A stretch of 64,000 nucleotides of DNA from Strix aluco (GCF_031877795.1 NC_133958.1:6014001-6078000), one strand, 5' to 3'. Shown: positions 1 through 15,900, counted from the first letter of the stretch. A program made the numbers and translations. The notes: generated by a model from the letters alone, not told the origin.

Positions 1-2152
1 GAATAGTATCAGTGAGGGATGCACACTCTGAAATCTGTCTATTAATCAAACACTTTACTGTGCAGATGCAAATAAACAATATTCTGTGAAAAAGTAGTGA
101 TAACTTTAAAAATTGTCTCAAATGTAAAGTCTCTCTTCCCTTGTTTTCCCCACTGAATTACAACAGAAGCTCATCTAGACAGTAAGAGCTTCCTAAGAAA
201 AACAAATCAAAATAAAAAGCTATTTAAAAATCAGTGCAATTTCCTCAATTTTTCTTCTATGTCCTGGTTGCTGGTCCTCAAGGGATAGCTGTACTTTCTG
301 ATCAGTACTAATACAAAATTCATATTTGTCTGGGCTATTATGTGCAAAGTAATGTGTAGTCCCTCAGGTTAGAGTGAAAAGCCAAGACAAATATTACAGG
401 AGACCTTTCAATTTTGAAAGGTTTCAGAAATAAGCACAATACAAACATATAAAGGGATCCAATTATATGTAAACAAACTGTTATTGCACTCTCCTCCTTA
501 GAAAACACAATTAGATTGCCAACAAGATTGCTCTTGGATTACTTGGATTAAGCACTGCATTCAGAGGCTTACGAAGTACCTGGAATTTCATTTTTTTCCC
601 TGCATCTTCAGGTTGTAAAACTCATTTATACAGGGCTTGCAGGTTTCCATCATGTGCTAAGGTGCTTCTGCATGGTCTCAAGTGTGTGTATTCCCTGGAA
701 CAGATGTTGGACTAGCAAAATATGGTTCCTAGTGATAAGGAAATGGTTAATCCATATCTTGCAAAGACTACATAATACTTAGTAAGCTGAGTAACCTAAA
801 AGTTAATTAAAAGAACCTTGTAGACATAAAGAAATACAGAATTAAAGCTGTCCCCTTCTGATAAAGTACTGAAATCGCTAACTCTGCCCCAGGGGGAGAT
901 GTGCCTCCTTTCTTTGCATGTAGAGTACCTAGATAGTGAGAAATCAGAGTAAGTGATTTAGCTTGAGTCTTTCTCTCCCCATCAGCATTTAGTAGAACCA
1001 AACAGTGGAAATGTAAGTAAAATGTTCAAGAGAACTGTCACTTTTCTTGGTTTTGAGGGTCAGAAATTTTAAAGGTCTGTCTTAGTGTTTTATGAAATGA
1101 TTCCATTTAAGTTTTTCATTAAAACCCTGACTCCATGTCATCAGCCTTTTCATGATGACATCTTTTCCATCTTAACCTCCCTTTAAGCACCAAGTGTTAT
1201 AGAGCAACAGAAATCTGAAGCGACTTTCTTAAGTAAAATTCTCCCTTAATAGTCTTGTCTAATGTTGTCTTCATTATGACGTATCTGTGCTCACCAGTGA
1301 CTGTCAGCTAACATCAGATTTTAGTAGAACCAGAAGTAAAAACTTCATCTGTGACTTCTATCCAACCTGCTCATTTTACCCCATACTTACCTTCTGGAAC
1401 AATACTCATGAGATGTACTATTTCCATAAACCTGTTCTGAAGTAGCAAACTATTCCTCTTCTAGCAGCCTTTCCTTCATCTGCCCTTTTGTGAAATTTAA
1501 ATGGAACAGCCAATGTTTACTTTTAGTTTTATTAGTTTTTAGATACTGTCCAATGAAGAGGCCTCAGGGAACAATACTTATTTATTGTGCTGTTAGTCTG
1601 CCGCACTGCAAGTTGTCCCTGGAATAGGTAAGGTTCTAGTCTTAGAGCACAAAATCTGCTCCTGGGATAGATGTAGTCTGATTACAACATCTGTTTTTTT
1701 AAATGGGAGGTAGTTCTCCTGCTAGTGAACCAGCTTTCTCCTAGGTGTTATAATATGTTTGCAGCTAATTTAGGAAACTATATTATATAATGAGCTGTGT
1801 GCAGCAGAACCAAGCCAAAACGGTGGCAGTCTCATTGAGGGGGGGAATGTGGGTATACTGGGTCCTTTCCCTTAAGGCAACTTTCCCTTGGTTCGCTTAG
1901 ATTTGCCACAGTTATAATGGTAAGAGCCCAGTCAAATCTGTGGGACTCTATTTGCTTTAATTGCAAGGGATTCAATTAATTCATATGCTTCTACTGTCTC
2001 ATTGATTGGTTTAGATCTAAACACAAATCTTTCCTGCAAGAATCACTGGCAGAAACAGTTGCTTGTTGCTTTTTATCTCTCCATTGCTGTCTATTGCATC
2101 ACAAGCCTTGAAGTAGTAAATCTGATTAAGATATAGTCAGAATAACCTCTTG

Positions 2153-2197
2153 GTTTTGTGGGGTTTTTTGGTTTTTTTGGTTGTTTTTTTTTTTTTT
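2153..2197 (+). repeat. G/T-rich tract ending in poly-T
   Basis: A run of T blocks broken by GG and ending in 14 consecutive T's. This low-complexity style is common in bird DNA. Confidence 0.8.
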
Positions 2198-5100
2198 ATG
2201 GCCAGTAGTTCTGCTAGTGAAATGCAGCTTTGGTGTGAAGGGCAGAGATGTAACTTAGCAGTGCGTTGAGATTCTTTTCAAGAAAAGGCAAAAATCAGGG
2301 AACTTGGCTAAAATGCCAAATGTTGCTGAAAACACACAGAATCCTTAATAGACAAAGTTGTCAGCATTGTAGAGCTTCTCATTCATGCTGTATGTGTCTG
2401 GATCTTTTGGGCAGCTGTGAAATTACTCCTGCTTGAACAACAGCAGTCACTAACGATGCAGGGATGGTGAGAATCAGGTCTTTGGATATTACAGATGGAA
2501 ATGAGAGTTCCTAACTAAAGTAAACAACGCAACATCTACTTCAGCTATCCCAGGAACTTGAACTGTGCTTGCTACTAATCCTTTCTTACTCTGTTTCAAA
2601 ATATGATGGATTCTCACTGATACATAGATAGAAAATATGTCTGTATTTCAACATAAGGTTTAAGAACAGAAGATCTTTAGTACTTTGACCTTCCACCCAT
2701 TTTTCAGTAAACCAAGGACTGTAACATTGTCCTGGCTGCTAACAAGAAATTGCCTGTTGTCTTAAGTAGAAATGAAGTGGTAGAAGATAATTATGACCCA
2801 TTTGGCCTGAACAGAAACTGGTGTTGCATCACTTATCTTCTGTGATCAGAAAGAATGAAGACAAATTGACCAGATGCTTGTTCCATTTCTGAAAGTCACA
2901 TATGTATTAGTGCCAGCAGGACTATTGATTTTTTTATTTTTTTTTTCCCCTGACTCTTCTTTTCAGGAGGTTAGACTGTTTCATTCAAGTCACATGAAAA
3001 TAAAAGATTAGAAGAGCTCTGCTCAACTTCTGATATGACTAACAAAGTTTAGGCTGAGCTTGTTGCCAGTGAATAGAACAGTAACAACAACCAAAAGGAG
3101 AGATGGGATTGTGCCAGATGGAGAACATCTCTTTTTTGTGTATTTTTTTTCTCATTATTTTGCCTTCCTCACAGAAGGCTTTGTGTGGAGCTGAACACAG
3201 AACCTGAATGATGAGTTCAGATACACAGATCAGTGGTGAATGATGCTGGGCAATTATGTAGAAAAATAGGTTTTCTTCCAGGGACAGTGAAAACGGGGGT
3301 TACTTTTAGTTTCTATGTTTGTTCTCTTGATATTGTCTTAAGGAATACTGTTTCCTGCACATAATGAAACTAAGAGTAGAAGTGGGTGGTGTGGGGCTGA
3401 GGAATAATGCAGTGAATTAGAATTTTAATGCTATTGAAATCTATTGATGGTGCTGATTAATTATTAGTAGTGCTGATGGGAAGGCCAGACTCTATAAGCT
3501 AGTTTAATTATTTTCCAGTTAGTGGTAATTCAGTTAATGAAAACTCTCAAAGCCAGAAAAGAGATGACACAAGAAATGACTGTTATTCATGAGAGACTCT
3601 CTTAATCTATAAAACATCAAAAATGTCATTGCAAGTATATTTGCTTTGCTTGTATTTTATTTTTTAAATGATCAAAACACTTTGTTCTCAAGTTCTTGAT
3701 GAATCTGTGTGTGGCAGTTCAGAAAAGATCTAAATAAGAGATGATCACTTTTCTTAAATGAAGCAGTGACTGAGGTGCAAGCCTCTGCACAAGCCACGGG
3801 TGTCTAGTAATTAGGTGATGCTTTTTTATGTGTACCTGTGCGATATATGTGTCAGACGCAAGGCAAGTCATTTGAATGCAGAACAAGTCCTGATCCTGAA
3901 ATGTATTCACATGCCTAAACCCTAAATCAGTTGAAAAGTTGAAGTGCCCAAATACTTTTGATAAAGCTACTCATTTAGGCTGTTCAAGTTGCCTAAAAAA
4001 AACCCCTCAGTCCAGCAGAGACTATTGAATTGCATCCAGTGTTTTCAATGTGTGCCTTAGCTATTTGACCATTGATGCTAGGGAGAAGATAAGCTGTAAC
4101 ATAGGGATTGTCTCCAAATCTATTAAACAGGCCAGTGAGGTAGAGCTTGATCTGATCATATTTTTATAAATATGTGAAGGCCACAAGAGATAAAGCAAAA
4201 TACCTAAGTAAGCACATCTACTGACTATTCTCTATTGATCAGAGCATGGTAGCACAGTGAAAGAGAAGCATAGGGGAAGCTGGTAATTGTAGCAATATCT
4301 AGAGAAACCCACAGTGCTTTAAAGTAATTATAAATGTAAGCTATATAGAACAAACAGCATACATATCTGGGGAAAAAATTGCCTCTTTGCAGAAAAACAG
4401 CATAAGGCTGGAACTTTTATTCTATTTTGAGTAGTTAAATAAGGGAAAGGCATGTTTCTACTAAAGCTGTAATGTATAGAGACCTGACTTTGGACACATT
4501 ATCAGGTAACACATAGGCACAGTAGAGTGAAATTCAGTTAATTTACCCTAATTCATAGCTTTAATGAGTTTTTGAATAGACTTCAAACATGTTCTATTCC
4601 TGCTAACATTCTTATATATTCATGTGATGCAAATGATCATGTTCATTTTGGAAATGCTGTTCACAGTACAGGGACCATTTAGGGAGCATCATGGGCTTCT
4701 CTGCCTCTCTGATCCTTACTTGTTTTGTGTCTTAGAGCTAACATCAGATTTGCTTAATACTTTTCATTTCTTACTATAGATATATAAGCTAGGTCCTCTG
4801 GTAAAATGGAAAATACATAAGAACATGTCTTGGCTTGGAAGAAGTCCCCAAAGGCCTGTATATAGAGCTGCAGGTTTATCTCAACCCCAAAGTTTGTGCT
4901 TATCTCTTAGTTTCCTTTCTGACCCTCATGAACTCACTAAGTTTACTTACTAAGTATACTTATTCTGCCCCAGACAAGGTTCCATGAATGAAGTTTTGAA
5001 ACAAAAATTCACCGAAACATTTTTACAGCTTCATCAGGGTTTGGATTAAATAGATCCTGGTTGGTTTCTGACCCAAGGATCAGGTTACTCTAAGTCTTCT

Positions 5101-6779
5101 GATTTTTGTATTCCTTCAAATATGGAACAAAGCACAGCTTAAATCAGAAGTTAACTGAATCGGAGGCTTTCAAGCCTGAATGCACAGTCTGGCTAACACT
5201 GAACAGGAGGTGGAAACAATGCAGTAATAATTCTCTATTTTCAGATAGCAATTTGATTAGAGGGAAGGAATCTGTTCCATGGATAACATTTCCCATTTTC
5301 ATGTCAAACAAGAACTAAATAGCACAAGTTAATGAGCATGAAAAAGGAACATGAAATCAGTAAAGTATGTTATCTGGCAAGGAGGAAAAGAAAGAGCAGA
5401 GATGAAAATTGCAAGAAGGGATAATTTGCTGTATTTGTGAGCTTGGCTATCCCCTGTGATAAGTGTGCATTTCAGATCTATGGATCCTGATGTAATTGCT
5501 GTTAATGTGATCACTTGTTTAGTACTTGAGAAGGTGACTGGCAGCTCCTGACTTAATACCTGTACGCACACAAGTGGTTCTCAGTGCAGCTTTGAAAGTT
5601 TCCGCTGCCATACCTCAGGAGGAAAAGTTAGTGACTAACAGTTCATTTACTCAGTACTTTAAGTCTGTCTCCCTCCCTCAAACCTTGGTATGGACTTGCT
5701 GGGGCCCTAAAACTTCATCTGTTTGGTGGGGAACAAACTGTGCCTTGATTTAGTTCCACAGTAGTGTCCTCATCTTGTTAACTGCAGCCTACCTGTGTGT
5801 TCATATGGATTTTTGTTTATGCATGTAGCAAGATACCTATGAAGGTAGAATGAATCAGTAAATACTGTATAGCTGGATCATCTGTTATAACAAATTTGTC
5901 TTGGGCTATTTTTCTGTTGCATTTGTTTGTTATGAGCGTACTTTGAAGGGGAGTTGGTGGCATTCTACTTTTGAGGCTGCATGCAGTGTTCTCAGTGCCT
6001 TTTGCATCTGCTCCCTGCTGTATGTCCATCCATCTTTTTCTATTACTTGTGCCGCAGGCTTCAGGTGAAGGAGTCACTTGTGCGCTGCCAGAACAGATGG
6101 CTGTTCTGACTTCAGCTTCTGACTCCACGTCTGCGTTTCCCATCAGGCTGAGTGGCCAAGAGTGTACATGCCCTGTGAAAGGAGGAAATAAACGCTGCTG
6201 TTGTAAATTTGTGTCTCAATTTCTACCATCCCTCTAAAACTGACATTTCTTAAATGTACTCAATAAAAGCTAAGGAAGAAGAAAGATTAGGGAAGGAAAA
6301 CAAGTAATGAAACAGACTTTTTGAGGCATAGATTATCTCTTTGTACAAAGTACAATAATATCCTGGTCCAAATCAGACTACTAGCACAACTGCTAAATTT
6401 CCAGTTTGTAAAGGCAACAACAGTCACTTCTTAGCAATAATGCTGTTGACAGCACTGGATCAATATTACATTACCGAAGAGATTTGGGAAAACTTTCCTT
6501 TACCAAAAAACTTCTGAGAGATTCCCATCTGGTCCGCACCCAAAAATAAAGTATCAAGTGTACAGATGAACTTAGTAAGCGCTTTGGTACCCTGGTCAGA
6601 GTTTTTTCAAATAGATGCTGAATTCACTTGCAAACTCTGATGGGAAGGCAGGCAGCAGCCCTTTCTACCTTATTCTGTTTTGTCAGAACAGTCTTGGAAT
6701 ATTGCTGGAGAGGGGGCGAAGCGTCTTCGGGTGAGCTGTTTAATAGCTGGTGTCACTGCTGTTACTGTTGCATCGTGAA

Positions 6780-6830
6780 AGCTTAGACTTGATAGCCTGG
6801 TCGGTCCCTTCCAGTGTAATGTTTCTCCAT
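6780..6830 (+). mobile_element. Possible CR1 3'-tail fragment
   Basis: The short stretch agacttgatagcctggtcgg followed by tcccttccagtgtaatg resembles the conserved CR1 tail (gatgatctttaaggtcccttccaac). It is short and degraded, so the call is tentative. Confidence 0.35.
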
Positions 6831-6936
6831 TGCTTTGTAAATAATTTTGTGCTGTAAGCTAACTGAAGCTGCCACAGTTCTCATTTTGAACATTTTCTTG
6901 CTTTTACAGGAACCTTCACTAGATTCTACCATACAT

Positions 6937-6963
6937 ATTTTATTTTATTTTATTTTATTTTTT
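6937..6963 (+). repeat. (TTTTA)n simple repeat
   Basis: Five tandem TTTTA units in the 5' flanking region. Confidence 0.9.
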
Positions 6964-9900
6964 AGATGGAGGCTGATCTATTTGCTGAAACAGTCTCACT
7001 GAGAAACTCTAGTTTAGAAACTTCTCTTTGGAAAAAAATAAATAGACCTGGTGTTGAGCGCTCCTGGCAGAACTGTTGTCTGTTCCTCAGCACAAATGAC
7101 AAGTGAGTTATACAGTGGGGCTTTGCAAAGTTCAAACCATATTGTATAGCAGATGCTATGGTACTATTATTCAGTAAGTCCATACAGACTCTTCATTTTC
7201 ATCTCCTTCCCTTGTGGCAATTTATGACCAGCGCTCTCTTTGCAGTGTTATGTTACAGCTGTGTTAATCCTAAAGATGCATTAACCCCACCTCTGGCTTT
7301 ACAAATTTTTCTGAGGTTCAGCTCTCTACCCCTCTCACCATCTTCATGCAATGGATTTGTTCTACACTGTTTTCTTATTAGCTCCAAGGTGATCAGTTTG
7401 ATGTATTTCAACTCTTTCCCTTTAATTCACTAGTTCTGGTCTTTCCAGATTTAGTTTGCCTATAAATCCCAGAGCAGCATTAGTATCCTTAGAAGGTAAT
7501 GATAGTTCTCCTCTCTGTGTCTCATTTCCTAGTCAATCTTGCCTTAAAATTGTTTGGCACTTCTCTGAATATACAATACCAGGTAGTATCTGTCGTCATT
7601 ATTTCAAATCAGTGAAATTACTGGTACTTGGTTGAATGTGCACCTAGGAGTCATCTCCTTTTTGTTCTACAGATCTGGTTATTTGCTTACCTCAGATGAC
7701 TCTCAATTTTCTGGTACCCTTGTTACTGCATTCCAAATACTGGGGTCACAGTCACAGACTGCCTTTCTTGAATACGTTGAGGTCTACAGCTAGAAAGGGT
7801 TGGCATACTAATAATACCTCGCTTGCAGAAAACTCATATTACAATTAATAACATGAGCCTTCTCTACACATTTTCTGTATTAGAAAGGTGCCTTATTTCT
7901 GCACAGCAAATAATAAAATAGCTCATCGAGTAATTTCTTGTATATTCTGGTTTCAACAGCACTGAGTCACCCAGCCATGAGCCAGAACCACATATTGTCT
8001 CTATAGTGATTTGCTCATCAGCCTTTTTCTCTCTTAGAAATACAGTGAGACAAAGATTGATGTCTGATCAATCAGTTGCTCAAGTTTTCCTACAGTTTTC
8101 CTTGGGACAGTCTGATCAGCAAATGCTGTTAATACAACATTTCCTGTCTTGTAGGTGTTTGCCTTAGCAAATGTGTTGTAGTACACTACTACACAGAACT
8201 GAAAGAGCTGCTCTTACTGTTGGGAACTTCACTGAACTGAGGGAGGGAGAGTGACAGTGGAGAAACAAGGTAAACAGTTTTCTGACAGTTCTACAAAAGC
8301 TGCTCTCAGACCAGGTAGAGAGGAAGATATTAGCTAGATGAATGTAAATCCTCTGGTTTTAACTGGCTGACGGAAAGCAAGGACATTGAGAAACTTAACT
8401 TGCTTAGTTGTCTAAATGAGAACTGAATTGCTAAAAAGCTGGTAACTGGTCACTTAATTCTCCACCTGGTAACACTGTTTTCCTGTCTTGTCTATTTAGA
8501 TTGTAAGTTCTATGGTTCAAGTACTGTGTTTCACAGTGCTTTGTGCCATGGGATATTGTTTGAGTGCTTTGAATCTTTCTGTAATAAATACCTTCGTAGG
8601 TTTGTTTTGGGTACATATCCAAATGTTACCAAGATGCAACATTGAACTGAGTCATCTTGACCAGAAGCAGGAATCAAAAATGAAAAATAAACTTAACTGA
8701 ATGTTAAAGTTTTGATTAAGAATTGACCTGAGTTTCCCTAGAGGTGTCACATAGTCTGTGACTGTCTCTGAACTGTGTCACCCATTGCGAATTGAATCCC
8801 TCTGTACCAACTCTTACAGCTGAAATTTAACACACCGACCTCCAGTTGATCTCAGGAATGATATTATCCTATCCATTTCCTAGCAAATTACAGTTCTTTG
8901 CAGGAATGCATTAAACTATCAGATCTTTCTCATTATGGATTTCTCATAGGGCTTTTAGCTCCAAATGAGCTTTGAGGCCAACTAAATCTCTGATGGAGCT
9001 GTAGTCTCCCTCACTGCATGAAATGAAAAGTGCATCTTCTATGCTATAATGTGAGAACTGGTTTGATGTTTTTAGAGTTAGGCAGCAATAGGCACAGATT
9101 GCTGTAGCTGAGATGGAAAGACTCAGCATTGCTAAATCACAAATTGGATCAGGTTCTGTAGCAATGCTGGTATGCTAAAAAAATATTGACTACAGTATGT
9201 TTAATATTCACTTTCTCCTCTTCCTTCACAGAATCACCCATAGGGGAATTCTCAAGGTATTTCTGACAGTCTGAAACTCTCACTGAGTAATTATCAGGAT
9301 GTGCACTAACATAAATGCTGTTATACTAAAGGAGACATGAATCTTCTCTGATCAGCTCTTGGCATCCTTATGATTCTGGGAATATTTAAAAGGTAAAAAG
9401 TCCCAAATTAACTATGTAGATTGATTTAGGATCTGCTTTTATATATCTGCTCTAGCTAGCAGTGTCAGCTTTTGCTTAAAACAAAAGCTGTTTCTCCATT
9501 TGCATGAATGGATCCATTGCTGTTTTGCCAAAGAAGCAAGGGAAAAAGCGGTGGAGGGTTCTTAATCTGTCTCAGTGTTGGTTCAGGCAAATGCACCCAC
9601 CCAACACTGACATTCTTTGCTGGAAATTAAGAGCATGAAGGCTACTTATGTCCCAGTGCTCTAAAGAGAGTTGCACAGTTCCTCTGGGACTGATCCCACA
9701 TGGGGCTGAAGTCCCAAGAAGCTGGGAAGGGTTAGCACTTTTTCATTAACCTCTCTCATCTCTTAGGGTGCAGGCTTCATGCTAATGGTAACAATATTGA
9801 AGGCTCACAGCAGTTAGGATTTGAGCGTCTGAGCATCTATGAATCCTGTAGTGGGCAGAAGACAAGCTCAGTATTTTCCACATTACTCGAGTACTGTACA

Positions 9901-12900
9901 AGTATATAGGTTACAGGTTTGGGACACTGTCATGGGAAACCCTGTTTGAGAAAGTGCACGTTTTTGAAGTCCCCACATGTCTCATGAACATATTGTTCTG
10001 TGCCTCCCACTGCACGTCCAACCAACTCAGCACAGCTTGGCCAGCCCTCCCTGCCACCTGTAGCTTGCAGTGGCACCATGCTAAGATGCTTCATTTTCCT
10101 CTCTGAGATACAGTGAGGTCTGTCAATCCAAATTGGTAGATGTCACAAGAAAAGGGGAACTAGGCTGTAGCCCTAAGAGTGCCATCATTCAAACTCGGCA
10201 GGACGGCTTTTCAGAGGTACAAATGAGAGCCTTTGCTGTGGGGGTTGGGGTTCTAAATGGTCTCTGAACCTTTGAAAGCTACTCCCTTCTCTTTCTGCCA
10301 TCTTAACTTCTTCCTCTGCTGCATGGAAATGATGTCTTCCTTTGAAAAAACAATTTCACCTCCATATGATGAGGCCAGGAGAAATGCTAACCATTGCTAT
10401 TCATACAGAATGATGTATCTGATAGACAGCGAAGCACAGGCGATGTGCACAACATGATCTATACGGTGTGCAGTAACACAGGCAGGTGTAGTGGCTGTCC
10501 TTCTTTTCATGGGTCTGTTCAGCAGGATACCTCTCCCCTTATTTTTAGCAAGATAGCAGTCTTGCATTATACTAGCTCTGGTTACAGATGTGCAGCATGG
10601 CCAGATTTAAATCATTCTCCATGAGATATTCCCAAGCCTTGCAACTGGTTTAAATGAAAAATTCAAGAAAAGCAATAACAATTTATAAACTTCTAAGTCA
10701 GAGCTATAAATACCTCTCAGCTTGTTAAATTAACAGAGGCATTGTGCTATGAAAAGGGACTAAATTTAAAAACTCAGCAAGACAGATCTTAGCAACTTCT
10801 ACTATTAAAATCTCCATTAAGCAGGTCAACATGGAGAGCAAAACATACTTGATTTCTGCTTGAGGCACGAGGAGATACATTCTTCACACCTCCTTTTTGA
10901 CTGCCACTTAACCTATTTCTTCTGGCTCTTCTTTGCTACCATGTCAGAGTGGTTGCATTCACAAGACTATTAGGAAAGCAATCATCTGGAATATTGCTGA
11001 AGAATAGATGTAGGACATCTGAAGCTGCCCACAGCAGTTGTACTTCTTTTTGCCCCGAGTTACTGTCTAACTTCTCAATATGGGTTTATATTACTTTAAA
11101 CAAGTTATATTGCTTTAGCTTTCACTACTTAGGCTAAAACTAATATAAAAATGTCCAGCTACAAAGCTGTAACATCTTAACTAAACCAAAATCACTGCTA
11201 AAGTTCAAAACTTTGTAAATACATCTCATCAAACCATCCAAATAAAGGTGGAAGGGAAGATACGGTATCTAACTCTATGGTAACTAGCTATAGAACTTAA
11301 TTTAAAAATAGCTCTATTTGAGGATTCAAGCACGTCTTGGGATCCCAAGCTCTGCCCTGAAAAGCTCTGTCTCTTTCCCTCCCTGGCCTGTGATCATTGT
11401 ATCTTAAAAACAGGGTTTTTTTAATGTAAAAGCAGAAATGAAAGTAAGCAAAATGGAGGGTTTTCCCTTCTGGAGCCAGCTAAAAAGATTGATGAAATAA
11501 CAGATAGTCTTTAACAAAATAGCAAGTCTACCTGACAGGAAACACACATCCATTCAAAGGGTACAATGGCAAGACTGATGCATTTTAAACACACTCCCAG
11601 CTGGTTTGTCAGTAACAAATTAGACTTGTCGCACTCTCCAAACAGTTTTAGTGAGAACATTAACAATGTTAATGATCTATGGTCTCAGCAGGAGAAAAGT
11701 TTGAGTTTAGTTCCTGGAAAGCACAGAATGGTTTGCGGTTGTTTTGTTCTTGAGACTGCAGGGTTTTCAAAAAATATATAATGTAAGCAGTTGCTCAGTT
11801 TGGAAATTTAGAATAATTGCTAGTCATTATGCCCTCGATCATATAATTGTGACAGCATATGCATAACTTGATTCACTTGGTATCAGATTTCAAAAATACA
11901 CCAGCTCCTTTCTGAACAATCACATAAGGACGAGAAAGCCGTGGCACCCAGTTCTGGATTCTGAGCTGTTAAGAAAATTTTGGGCTTTGCATATGTCCAT
12001 GTGTGGCTTTTAAGTCACAGAACTGAATGAGATGGTGTGTCTGTGTGTGTGAATGTGAAAACAAGGAAATAGGCAGGGTGAGTTCTTGCAAACTTTCATG
12101 GGATTAGTGTTTAGTCTGTCTTGATGCAGGTTTCTGCCAAGTTCTTTTTGAGGAGACACATTGTGGTTTTTCCCATATCCAAATGTTTATCAAGAAAAAG
12201 TATTGTTAAAATGTATTGCTGGAGTTATGTGAGGGTAGTCATGTTAGCAGTGTGAAGGAGTGGAAATAAAATTGTATTTTATTTGTTTTGAGCTTTCAAT
12301 TTCCCTGGCTGTTGAAGAGTATTAATAAAACAGAGCTGTCTCCTAAGTGGAGTAAAGTAACCGAAAGGCCTGAGATGCACTTTGAGAACTCTGTTGGGGT
12401 GCATTTCCTGTTCAGGGGAACATTCCTGTTGGACGATTGTAGGACTCTCTTATAAAACCCAGAGTAATCTTCATTCTTGCTGGTGTCTTACTACAGGACA
12501 GAGCACATTAGGGTCTTTCACAAGTGTTTGTGTAAGACCTACTACAAGGGGATCCTCCCCGAGATGTTGCTGTAGTAACACAATAATACTAATAGTAAAA
12601 GTCCTCATAGTCGTTCTTCAAAGTTTTTCACTGGTCCTAACCCAAAATACAGGATAGAATTCCTGTGTACCCTTTCAAGCACTTAGCCTGTGTAAAAAGA
12701 AAAACCCCAGTATTTTGGGTTTTTTAACGATCTTATTGTATTACCTTTCTTGTTCCAGGTCTAATTCAAAGTAGAATATTTTATGAGGAAATATGTTTAT
12801 TGTCAAGTATACAGGAGAACACAAAACCAAATCTACCTGTTTTTCCTAATCTCCGGTAATTATGCCAGTGACCCAGGCTCAGTGCATAGCTAGAGGAGAG

Positions 12901-15900
12901 AGAGAAGCTTGGAATGATGAGTTGTTCAGGTTGAAGCCAGCTGGTAATTAATTCTGCAAAACAAACACTGTAATTACTAAAAAGTAATAAAACTTTACAT
13001 TAGATTAAAGAGTATAATAGGTTTTCTAAAAGGATTCTATTAAGTTTAGAGCATTAGAAATATTCTATTTAGAAATGTGAGGCTTGCAAAATGTCAATAG
13101 CGTGGTATTTACCTAGGAAATTAGGCAACCACATAAAAAATAATTATATTTAAAAACACATTTAGAAATTCTTTCATTAATGAAATTAGTTACATAATCT
13201 TAATGAGGCCTTTGGTGCATAATAGTTCTAATTCCTGAAGCTCTGAAAATAAAAATGATCAACAGAAAATGAGAACAAACCAAGGAAAATATCTCCCCTT
13301 GCTTGTTTTCATTTCAAAACCAAAAGGCTGTGAATTTAACGCCCTTTGAAGGAGAACTCACAACTCCTGTAGAGGTTGGGGTTAGGGATGTAGGTGTGGA
13401 AAACCACATCAGATTGACTGGGGGTAGTGATGAGAGGGTGATCTCTTCTCAGGTTAAGTTAACTCCCTGAGATGCGGTAACTGATGACTTCTTGTGGTAG
13501 GTTCAACTCACCAGTTTTATTTCAAATTAAAAGGATTCTGTTGATAAGAAATGGGACTGATAATTGTTGTGATGACTGTTCATGTAACAGCAGTAGGGCT
13601 AAAGAGAAATGCGGCTGAGACTGCACTGTAGTCATCTAGTAAGGCGTGTTTATTTCTACTGTCTCTATTAGAGCCACTGGCCTATTAAGAAAAGGCAATT
13701 CAGGCTGCTGTTGATTTGTCAGACTGTATATTCCCTGTAAAAGTAATGTTCTTTCAGTAAAGTACCAGCTGTCTTTGACCGGGTTGAAATGAATAGTAGT
13801 AGAAATGAAGCACAGTGCCTGTACAGCCAAAATACCACAGTCTGATGTGCCCCTCACCCTGCAGTTTATCTTGACTATTTAAACCTAGGTAAAAGCAAAC
13901 TTCTTGCTGGGATTTTACATTAAAGCAGCTATCTTGGGTCAGTTATTTTGACATGAAATATTTCTTCTTTCTCCTGCCCTGAAGGTACCGATTCATCCGG
14001 TCACAAATATGCTGGTGACAGCATGCCTTTATTCTGACTTTTGTTTCTGGTAGGGCTTGCCCTGAACTGTGCTTTGAAAACTGCAATCGAGGGGTGAAGA
14101 AAATGAGAGGAATATAGTAGCAATACAGATAAACACACATACTCAGCTGGATTAATCCTGCCACCTGCACCCTCCGTATCCTGGTATTGGGACAACAGTG
14201 CGTCTCTTCCAGCTTACACTAACAGCACCATAACCTTAGTTCCCGTGTCTCCAGAGTCCTCTGTATTGCTGACAGAGGAAGTGGAATTTCTGTGGGACAC
14301 ACTTGAGTTTTTCGTAGTTAGTTTGGGGTGTTTTTTTGTCTTGTTTCTCTCATGCTGCTTGTTTTTTTCCAATAGTTGTCAATTCTAACTACCCTACTGC
14401 TTATGGAAAGATGTTCAAGCTCAGCAGAGCATCTCTTGGGGCTGCTTGGCCATATGAGCTTCAAATGGAAAGGACTTGTATCCCTGAAACGTGACCGAGC
14501 CTGAGGCGAGCTGTTTGGCTGCCGTGTGCTGGGCTGCCTGCTTAAGGCAGAGTGCAGCACGCACAGAGCCGTGAAGGAAAGTGATGAGGGCTTAGCTGTA
14601 TATGGTATAATAAGGTGTGATAGAGTGTGAGTTCTCCTTAGATGACTGACAGGGAAGTAACAGGATTACAGCTGTGGCCTTGTTCTCAGCTACTGATTAT
14701 TTTTTTTTTCAACCGCTACATTATGTCTTAAGGTGAGGACCTGAAACAGACTTCAACGTGATGTGGATTCCTCCCAGGCTGGTGAGAGATTTCATGTGCT
14801 GATAGAACTAACTCCTTTACATTTGCTTGGACAGTGGGACTGATGATGTCCCGTAGTCACTTATTCTGTGTAAACTCAACATGCAGAATAATGCTTACCT
14901 CATAAATAAGGGAATGCAATAAAGGCAGAGTTGCTTGAGCTTCGTAGTGGAATAGAACACAGCTGTTGGGCCAAAAAGCTCCCTATGCCTAAGAAATGTT
15001 TTCTATTGTGGTTTGTTTTGGAGTGGATAGGGTTTTTGTTAGCATGTTTCAACCTCTAACCCCAGGGTCCAAAGTTTTTCACCTTTGCCTTCAAAAGCTG
15101 CCTTAAAAAGTCTTCAGGCTATCATTGCAGCTTTCACAACAGATCCAACAAGATTGTTAGCACTTGGTCCAAATCTTTCTGAAGCGGGTGGAAAGATCTG
15201 TTCTGACTACAGTGGATTTTGAGTTGGACCCCTTAATTATAACAATGAAAATAGATAGAAAAAATAAGGGCAGAGAATTTGAGTGTAACTGGGGAGAAAT
15301 GGAGAGAGGAGTACAAGAAAGTAAGCTGTAAACCACCAGACTCTGTTCTCACATACATATCATCCAAGTGGAATACCTTGCAGCTCCTGCTCAGAGACAA
15401 TAAATGTTACAGCTTCACAGTGAGAAAAAAATGACAAGTGCCATTCCCAAAGGATACAAAATACACCTCTGCCTATGACAAGCAGTTAACAATATGGATA
15501 GTATCTGCCTGGGCTTTTATCTTGATTTAAATTTGTTTTTCATTCACCAGGCTCAATTGCAGGAGAGTAATGTTGGAATGTGCATGAACCACTAGATACA
15601 AATTTTATTACCACCTCTGTGGTACACCCACTATAGAGAGAGAAGTTTATGAGTGAAAAAGATCACAGGATACTTAGTCACCTCCAATATTTGCAGTCCA
15701 GACTGGAAGAAGTAATTGATTTTCTAATAATAGAGAAAATTCTTGGCTGGAGGCATAGTATTGTGTTTTAGCCCATGTCTAGGTGATGTAATTTCCACTA
15801 CAGGGAGTCACTGAACTGCCTTATAGTGATTGGTTTGCAGAATTACTTCTTAACGGTCTTGATATAACAATACCATGGCTTTCCAGCCATTAGACTCCTT